Shown here: one piece after another, positions 57,035-64,000 of the stretch
Layout: each line of letters opens with the position of its first letter
Numbering within the stretch: the stretch's first letter is position 1
Origin: Schistosoma haematobium
Taxonomy: Eukaryota; Platyhelminthes; Trematoda; Strigeidida; Schistosomatidae
Direction of reading: 5' to 3'
NCBI RefSeq assembly: GCF_000699445.3
Contig: NC_067202.1
Span: 17,393,644 to 17,457,643, forward strand
Length of the DNA: 64,000 nt
Translations under genes and position numbers: made by a program
The notes under the pieces: generated by a model
What the model was told of the DNA's origin: nothing
What the model saw: the letters and a program-made list of their open reading frames with translations, nothing else
Databases searched by the model: none

Positions 57035-58185
57035 AATTTTGTTGAGTGTTTATCTTTAATATAGAGAACTAGCGGAAACCATCAATTACTGGTTATTGAT
57101 TTCATTCTGATATATAGTACATTTTGTTACTGTATTATACCCTTTACATCATATAAGGTAAATTAGATATGTTTTTAGTTGTTAGAGTACAGTCGAATCA
57201 TGCTATACCTTAATATCTATAATACTGAAACCAGTGAATTGAGTTCATGTTTTATGGGAATCAGAAAGGTTTCATGTATATTAGTGGATGACGATAGAGC
57301 AGTAAGATAAATTATCTAGAATTGAAATCCCTTTCACTTTATTCTCTGAAGGTCGTACATTTGATCTAGTCTACAGTCATAGGTTTAGATCTTTAACAAG
57401 TATCATTTGCGGGGGGAGGCAAGAAAGTCATCAGCATTAGAATAAGAAATCCTGATGATTTACATGAAATATAGATTTTATGATTAAAGTTATTGACGTC
57501 CAGTTACTAGATCTCAAACTGACACCCAACTTTTAATCGATTCAGTCTTGAGTAACAGAGTGATATCATTATATTCGTAAGTAATCAATCAGTAAAAATG
57601 TTTCATTCCTAAATAAAGTTAATCATGATTTAAATAGTGTGATAGTAATCTCCTGAGCTATGATATTTGGTGATATGAATTCGAATTCCATAGGGAACAT
57701 AAATAACCTTTAGATTGTAGTCACGTCTTCCTGACAATTGTCTCCGTTATATCTAGAGCCTAGATTCTTAATATACTACGTACCACTTGAGCACTCGAAC
57801 GCTAGAACCCACCTAAGTCGCAAATGAGAAGACAAAAGACAAGTGAAAGGAATGTCATTCCAAACAGTGTCAATTATGGTACAAAACTGTCAAGTATTTA
57901 TAGTTTTTAGTAAAAATGAAATCATCATTATAGTCGTCCAATCCGCATATATGGGGTTATTATCATTTGTCCGATAGGAAAGCTACATGTAGGGATTCTG
58001 GAATATTCTCAAAAAAGACGACTGGATGGAATATCTTTGGCTCTTTCTGAACTTCTTAGAGATTCCTCAAGTTCACCAGTGGGCCGTCCTCACACCTCCC
58101 CTCTTTAAAGTCTGATGTGTAAGACTTTTTCATCGGGTTCACCTGAAACTTGGTTACCGCATCAACTAGATGATAATTCATTAAG
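57035..58185. other. intron DNA with unclassified sequence
   Basis: No confident repeat match within the window. A gc-richer part at 57950-58160 (gggccgtcctcacacctccc) might be an LTR or 3' end of an unrecognised element. Confidence 0.35.
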
Positions 58186-58187
58186 CA

Positions 58188-58710
58188 TTTTATTTATTTA
58201 TTTATTTGAACACATAAATACTGGTACAACAGGGCACTAAATACATATGCGACACACAAATCACATTTGATATGTGTGAGGGCTGTGATACTGCCTGGGT
58301 GACCGAACCGAAGCAGGTGGTTTTCTTTGGGGGCCACACTCGGAACCCTGGACCTAACGGTCTGATTCACAAAGCAGTGGAACAACGTAAGATGTAGTTC
58401 AATGGTAGCCGGTGACCAACGATTGGTTCATATGCCATTTGGTCCCTCAGGAATTAGAGACCATGTGCACCATTGGTTTAGAATCACGATTTCCCAACTC
58501 CCCTAGGTGGACTCTATGTGTCCACCCACCAGGGTAAAGCACCGGACATTCGCTTTTCGTCCTCTCAATTTCGTAAACAACAAATGTGGTGCGAGAAGGC
58601 AGTGAGTAGGACTTCCTTTGGAGTGGTTGTATGCAAGTGGCCATATGAGAGCATTTGTAGAGGGAGAATTGACTCTCTCCCCACTCTCAGTCGTACCAGG
58701 GTATATGCGG
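58188..58710 (-). repeat. dispersed repeat Z
   Basis: Well-preserved copy with tttatttatttatttgaaca at the left. Confidence 0.68.
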
Positions 58711-58829
58711 GCAGTGATTTACATGTTAATCAAAGAATAGTTACCATGGGAATTTCTTTTTCGAAATAAACTTTTAATTGTCAGTTTTTTTTCTTTATCA
58801 TCTCGATTGAGTTTGATTCTCATTTTCAG

Positions 58830-58871
58830 ATATTGAAGAAGAGTTAAATTATCAACGCTCTTCAACGAAAG
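58830..58871 (+). CDS. 42-base symmetric exon
   Basis: Good acceptor (gattctcattttcag) and a GTAAAA donor. Phase 1-1. Encodes IEEELNYQRSSTK with split codons at both ends. Fits the preceding and following exons in frame. Confidence 0.58.
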
Positions 58872-59184
58872 GTAAAATGTTTTTCTTTTTTTTTTAAAAA
58901 AAGATAAAGAATGTTTGATTAATCGATTTAACCTCATTTTAAACACCATAGTAACTAGAAATGAAGATTCAGTATTGACAAGAATATTTCCTGTCACAAA
59001 TGTCTATCATTCAGATTTAATTTAAAAAGTGTACTTATTTGAAGTGGATTGAGAGGAGTGTGAACCGGAGGGGGGGGTATTAGATTTTAGTAAATGAAGT
59101 CTTTAACTACACATTTATTATGTAAGTATACAATATAATAATGAAAGCAATGTTAAAGCATGATATAAATTATATTCAAACCTA

Positions 59185-59445
59185 GTGCGATGTAAGCTAC
59201 TTATATCGACAGATATAAGTAATATGTAACAACAATCGAGAATGGAATGCCTTGAAGAAGAAAATTGAGAAGATTGAAGAGGAGAGAATGGGAACACAGA
59301 GTGATTGGTATATGAAAATGAGGGGACAATAAAGTCTGAGATGAATTGGTAGTTGTTTTGCAAATGAAGTATTGTATGTATGATTGTGTAATTTTGCATT
59401 CAAATACATTCGGTTGCCCCCATTATAAAATTACTCACTCTGAAA
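59185..59445 (-). repeat. dispersed repeat X
   Basis: Reverse copy starting at the palindrome-like tatcgacagatataagtaat. Confidence 0.5.
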
Positions 59446-59789
59446 GGGGTTAACAGTAAATCTAAGTTGGAGGACAGACAGTTATTTGTGATACTATATG
59501 AAAGTTGAAAAAATCTTGACCATTACAGCACGACTCGTTGGTTTCATATAGTACTGCTCTGACCACATATATTGAAAGTACCAAGTTTGTTCCGGTATTG
59601 GGCTGTTCTATCCTTATATTTCTAATCTATGGTGGTACAGCTGCCCATCTTCCTTTAGAGTTCATTAAAATTGTCAATAACGTCACTTTATGATGAAAAT
59701 TACATACATAAAGTAAATGCATATTAGGTGAAGCATCGTGTGTGTTAACTGAAAGGCGCAAAAAACTGTGTATAAGTTTAAACATATTA

Positions 59790-59985
59790 AAAGACATCAT
59801 CAACCCAAACTTCAGGAAGAAGTGAAATGTTAGAATTTATTAACTTCTACCTGAAGTTCGGGCTGATGATGTCGTTCAGAAGGACGATGAAAGCTCCACA
59901 ATCAAACCATCCAGCTCAGAAGACAAGCCGCCATCAAAATTGTCCACCTGAGCTACAAATCTTCTCCAGCATCTCAAGAATTACT
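59790..59985. mobile_element. Penelope terminal repeat, fold-back
   Basis: Minus stub (gacatcatcaacccaaactt) meets a plus copy (ctacctgaagttcgggctga) ending cagcatctcaag. Confidence 0.65.
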
Positions 59986-60011
59986 CCTTCACCACACACA
60001 CACATTGATAG

Positions 60012-60017
<6 letters not shown>

Positions 60018-60079
<62 letters not shown>
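60018..60079 (+). repeat. TA microsatellite at the end of an LTR-like repeat
   Basis: About 30 TA units directly beside the LTR-like copy. Confidence 0.9.
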
Positions 60080-60082
<3 letters not shown>

Positions 60083-60650
60083 AGTTATATAATATACCAT
60101 TGTGGGCCAGAGTAATTTTACATTGGTAGTCAGGAGAACCAGACACCATCCGGGCTTTCATGTGACAACCCAAACAGTACAGCTCAACCCTGTTTAGCAG
60201 GAAAATCAGACACCATATAGGTCTTAACGCTACAATCTGAATAGTACAGCTCAATCCTATGGTGCAACCACACAGGTATCAAGCACCCTGGTGGACCATT
60301 TGCACCATTCATATACACATTCACGTCACATGTATAGTTATTCCGATCAATGATCGCTTGAATCAATTATGCACAGCACAAACAGGCAAAAGTTGACCTA
60401 TTCCGCTTACACGACAGACAAACTCACTAATGTTAGCAATGGCGACATGCCTTACAATGTTCCAATGACAATGGCCTTCGTGAACACTGAAAAGCAACCA
60501 CCAGTATGAATGAAATCTGTTAACCAACAAACCAATTTTGTGCATGAAAAGTTAGCAAAACTTTCCAAAGTAATGCCGAATCATCCACAATACCGATGGC
60601 GAACCTCCAGTCTCATATGAGACCTTCAGCTCTACATAGCCATATAGCTT
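60080..60650 (-). repeat. LTR-like repeat, internally deleted
   Basis: Right half of 51110-52265 (to gtggaccatt), then the left third from catatacacattcacgtcac. The middle of the longer copy is absent. Confidence 0.6.
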
Positions 60651-60816
60651 ACACTATTGAATAATTCATTGCATACTGGAATGATGCGAATGTTAAGTGG
60701 TATTTGACGTTGTACAATCGTCCATGATCAAATCTGATTAGTATTTATTGCTTATCAATTATTTTTAATCATGATATAATCCTAATAATTACAACTTATC
60801 ATTGTTCTATTTTCAG

Positions 60817-60834
60817 TCAGTTATATTGATTTAT
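60817..60834 (+). CDS. possible 18-base microexon
   Basis: A strong acceptor (gttctattttcag) is followed 18 bases later by GTAAAC. It would be phase 1-1 and add SYIDL plus split codons. The pattern suits the run of small symmetric exons, but such short matches arise by chance. Confidence 0.2.
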
Positions 60835-60879
60835 GTAAACATGGTTTATTTGACTTGGTTCTGTTCAATTTTTTTATCA

Positions 60880-60960
60880 GTCAGTTAGTCAGTCAGTAAC
60901 AACGTAGAACTTCGTACGTACGTACGTACGTACATCAGTTCAAGTTGCCACACTACGTTG
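60880..60960 (-). mobile_element. LINE-2 3' tip with ACGT repeat
   Basis: Tail tcagtcagttagtcagtcag, then a palindromic ACGT run, as at 25160. Confidence 0.5.
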
Positions 60961-61004
60961 ATCATTGATCATTCATTCTGAATGCATGATTTGAATTATT
61001 TTTT

Positions 61005-61105
61005 TGTTTTCTACCGGGATGGGTCGATAACCCTGTGCACAATCGTCTTACGTTATCCAACGTTAAAATGAGCAATAGCTCCAGAGGGGCTCCATGGCGA
61101 AGTTA
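61005..61105 (+). repeat. dispersed repeat V fragment
   Basis: ttttctaccgggatgggtcg to ctccagaggggctcc. Diverged. Confidence 0.35.
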
Positions 61106-61354
61106 TCTTAAATGCATGTATACTTTTATTATCAGATAGTATTATTAATATAGTGTATGCTGAATGATTTTGGTCTTGTATGGTTGTACTTATTTTGTTG
61201 CATGATTATGCATTGAATGTACATCATTAAATGAATGATTCCAATCGAAAGTAGTTAAAAAGATTATAGTAGCTTTTATTGTCAGTTCTGTGAACTTATC
61301 AGAATTCTGTACAGTCGTCTTACTTTTTGTTTCTTTCTCATAATGTAAATATTT

Positions 61355-61505
61355 TAGTCGTTGAATTCATGAGTCAATTGAAGCTTGACCACCATGACAA
61401 ACCTGGAAGCACTGGACGGTCGTTTTGTCCTACTACGAGACTTCTGAGTTGTGCGCATACACGATCCCTCATGCGAGGTTTGAATCCAGGACCTTCTGTC
61501 TCTTA
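61355..61505 (-). mobile_element. SINE-B 3' part
   Basis: Tail, eroded ribozyme and B box. Followed at once by an RTE-like copy. Confidence 0.6.
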
Positions 61506-61985
61506 CCTCTCATAGAGGACGATAGGCAATCCATCAACATTCTCCAACCAAATCTGTCATGGATGTATCATTTCCAATTCTTTCTAGTTGTTATTCATCC
61601 TTTTCAGGCCTGCTTCTAATTCTCGACGTAGTGTGTTCTTTAGCCTTCCTCTTCGTTGTTTCCATTCAGGATTTCAAGTTAACGCTTGCTACGTGATGCA
61701 GTTTCTGATGATTTCCCCAATATATATCTTATCCACACCCGTCATCTTTTCCTAATTTCCACTTCAACTGAAAGTTGACTTGTTCACTTCCACAATAGGT
61801 TGTTGTTGATGGTACCAGATCAACGGATATTGAGTATCTTGTATAGACAATTGTTTATAAATACTTGTACCCTTTTGCCTTCATATCCTCATCCAATCCA
61901 TCTTGTTCATCGATAATGCTACCCAGATATATGAAAACTTCCATCTCGTTCAAATTTTCTCTATCAAGTATAATTCAGTTGATGA
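61506..61985 (-). mobile_element. RTE-like LINE 3' half, no tail
   Basis: C-terminal block back to the region equivalent to IDEQDG. Tail absent at the SINE-B junction. Confidence 0.6.
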
Positions 61986-61989
61986 TCAC

Positions 61990-62515
61990 CATGTTGTATT
62001 TGTAAACATCATTGAACAAACCAGTTAACATGAATATTTCAAAACTTCAAAGAGTTTTGAAATTCTTTCTTTAAAATGGAATGATTCAATGTTGAATAAC
62101 AATCGTAGTAATAATAATAGTAATAGTAATGATAATAATAATAACATCATATGATCACTATATATGAATGATTCTACTTCATAGATTCAACAATTAGGTA
62201 TTTGTAGTGTGTTCAAGTATGCTTCATTCATCATATATTGTTGTATACCTATGATATGGTATGTATACACTACTGATATACTACTGGTATCTTTTATATA
62301 GTTTCTGTATATAAACTACTTTTCAATTACAAATGTATTTCTTTTTTTGCTAAGAAAATTAATGTAAAGCTGACAGTTAATCATATGATTCGAGTAGCGT
62401 ATAAAGAGAGAGGGAGGGAGAAAGTAAAAAAAGGGACAGAGAGGGGGGTTAGTAAAAGAAAAAGGGCGAGAGAGAGAGACGCACACACTAAAAGCACAAT
62501 TCATTCCATTTTTGA
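61990..62515. other. A+T-rich DNA with purine-rich run
   Basis: AATAAT-type repeats near 62110-62145 and a GA-rich stretch at 62404-62482. No exon. Confidence 0.4.
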
Positions 62516-62519
62516 TATA

Positions 62520-63260
62520 TTACTTACTTACTTACGCCTGTTACTCCTCGTGAAGGAGTATAGGCCGATCACCAACATTCTCCATCCAACCCTCTCCTCA
62601 ACAATCCTTTCCAGCTTCTTCCAGTTCCTATTGATCCTTTTCATATCTGCTTCTATTATCCGACGTGATGTGTTCTTTGACCTTCCTCTTTTCCGCTTCC
62701 CTTCAGGATTCCAAGTTAGTAGTTGCCTCGTGATTTAGTTCGATGATTTGCGTAATGTATGTCCTATCCATTCCCATCGTCTTTTCCTAATTTCTTCTTC
62801 AGCTGGAAGTTGGTTTGTTCTCTCCTAAAGAAAGCTGTTGCTGATGGTATCCGGTCAATGGATGTTGAGTATCTTGCGTAGACAATAATTTATAAGTACT
62901 TGTACCTTCTTGATGATAGTTGTAGTAGTTGTGCAAAATTCAGCTCCGTACAGTAGATCTGTTTAGACGTTCGTATTGAAGATCCTCACTTTGATATTGG
63001 TTGAAAGTTGTTTTGAGTTCCATATATTCTTCAATTGTAGGAATGCGACCCTTGCTTTGCCGATCCTCGCCTTTACGTCTGCATCTGAACCTCCTTGTTC
63101 ATCGATGATACTTCCCAGGTATGTGAAGAATTCTACATCTTCCAGAGTTTCGCCATCAAGAGTGATTGGATTGCTGTTCTCCGCTTTGAATTTGAGGACC
63201 TTGGTTTTCCCTCTTGTGTATGTTGAGGACTACTGATGAAGAGACTGCTGCTACACTATA
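62520..63260 (-). mobile_element. RTE-like LINE 3' half
   Basis: TTAC tail, then the C-terminal block back to the region equivalent to VGLQHTQEGKTKVLK. Two frame breaks. Confidence 0.72.
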
Positions 63261-63399
63261 CTTGATATATCTATCACCTTTTTTTGAAACATTCCTATTA
63301 CATCATGGCAATTATTTCGTGTAATATGAATACAATGATCAAAACATTATTACCGATCTCCTTTGTTCTGAGTGTAAAAACGAAGTCAGTTTTCTGTCA

Positions 63400-63510
63400 A
63401 TAATGAATGGTGCCTAATAATGGAATCCAGGAAGCGTGTTTTATTCTAAATTATGACTCGTCAATTGAATGTACCTATGACATGCCTGATCTGTTGATGT
63501 TCCGTATAAG
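63400..63510 (-). mobile_element. SINE-A ribozyme region
   Basis: Truncated copy without the AAA insertion. Core damaged. Confidence 0.5.
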
Positions 63511-63721
63511 AATTATTATAATGATTAAAGTATCAGTTTCATTGTTCTTTTTATAAGATTTTTAAATGAAATAGACAAAGTGTTCATTCTTCAGAACTAC
63601 TCATTTAAGAACAAATAACAATTCTATAATTATATCATTCATTGATGTTCTTGAAATCCTTCGAATTTCTTCACAACATTCTGCTATTCTATTCAGTTAA
63701 ATTTGAAGTTTTAGTCAAATA

Positions 63722-63905
63722 ACAAAGTCGACTCAGTGGTGTAGAGGTTAAGCGTTCGTGCGCGATACTAATAGCTCCTGGGTTCAGATCTTGTCAGACA
63801 GGATGTTGGATGCGTACTGTTGAGGAGGATGAAACGGCCGTTTAGTGCTTCCAGGTTTTCCATAGTGGTCTAGCTTTACTTGACTAATGAATTCAATTAT
63901 TAAAC
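63722..63905 (+). mobile_element. SINE-B, plus copy
   Basis: A box (gactcagtggtgtagaggtt), B box (gggttcagatctt) and tail. The ribozyme lost stem II (gaggaggatgaaacgg). Confidence 0.68.
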
Positions 63906-63987
63906 AATGTTTACATTGAGTTCCTTTATATCATACTGTTCTTATGACAGCGTTGCTGTTTTTTTCTTTACTGTCTTTCTTTAAAAG

Positions 63988-64000
63988 TTCAACCTCAAAG
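63988..64000 (+). CDS. start of a further exon, cut by the window edge
   Basis: A clear acceptor (ctgtctttctttaaaag) just before the edge. With the G left at 58871 the visible bases read VQPQ, in the expected phase. Confidence 0.45.

Noticed and set aside
60018..60079. TA run as an A+T-rich regulatory element
   Set aside because: A plain dinucleotide microsatellite at the edge of an LTR-like repeat.

Overview
The window looks like intronic and intergenic DNA of a blood fluke (Schistosoma). The evidence is the high A+T content, tRNA-like SINEs that carry hammerhead ribozyme cores (the Smalpha type known from schistosomes), RTE-like and CR1-like LINE 3' ends, Penelope-like elements and a Merlin DNA transposon. 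This is a judgement from the sequence; I could not run a search.

The host-coding content is small: about a dozen short plus-strand exons, at 6712-7030, 13181-13433, 15557-15876, 18101-18390, 21992-22026, 30822-31596, 43068-43133, 47392-48201, 53344-53391, 54734-54787, 56609-56662, 58830-58871 and from 63988 off the end. Splice-site phases agree from 13433 to the right edge, so most probably belong to one large gene. Its predicted product is low-complexity and rich in Ser, Arg, Asn and Pro, and I do not recognise the family. The exon at 30822 begins with ATG directly after an in-frame stop, which suggests an alternative first exon. From 43068 rightwards every complete exon is a multiple of three in phase 1-1, and two 54-base exons look duplicated.

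Nearly everything else is repeats. The main groups are: (1) SINE-A, a Smalpha-like tRNA-SINE with a hammerhead; (2) SINE-B, about 30 copies of a second tRNA-like SINE whose best copies also fold as a complete hammerhead; (3) SINE-C, one diverged relative; (4) Penelope-like elements, two reverse-transcriptase lineages plus short terminal-repeat copies with a hammerhead-like core; (5) about twelve 5'-truncated RTE-like LINE ends with TTAC tails; (6) a second LINE with a TGAC tail and a CR1-like C-terminus; (7) a Merlin transposon remnant and related MITEs with 8-base target duplications; (8) a roughly 0.5 kb repeat with an AAATA tail (called Z here), one copy fused to U6 snRNA; (9) LTR-like and other dispersed repeats (X, W, V); and (10) long microsatellites.

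The most striking pattern is that the ribozyme-bearing families (SINE-A, SINE-B and the Penelope terminal repeats) repeatedly occur as head-to-head inverted dimers with both 3' tails pointing outward. Several of these dimers are flanked by a single target-site duplication, so each was probably inserted in one event. In the same families the ribozyme stem III segment is self-complementary, which would favour pairing of two RNAs. Both facts are visible in the sequence; the link between them is a hypothesis.
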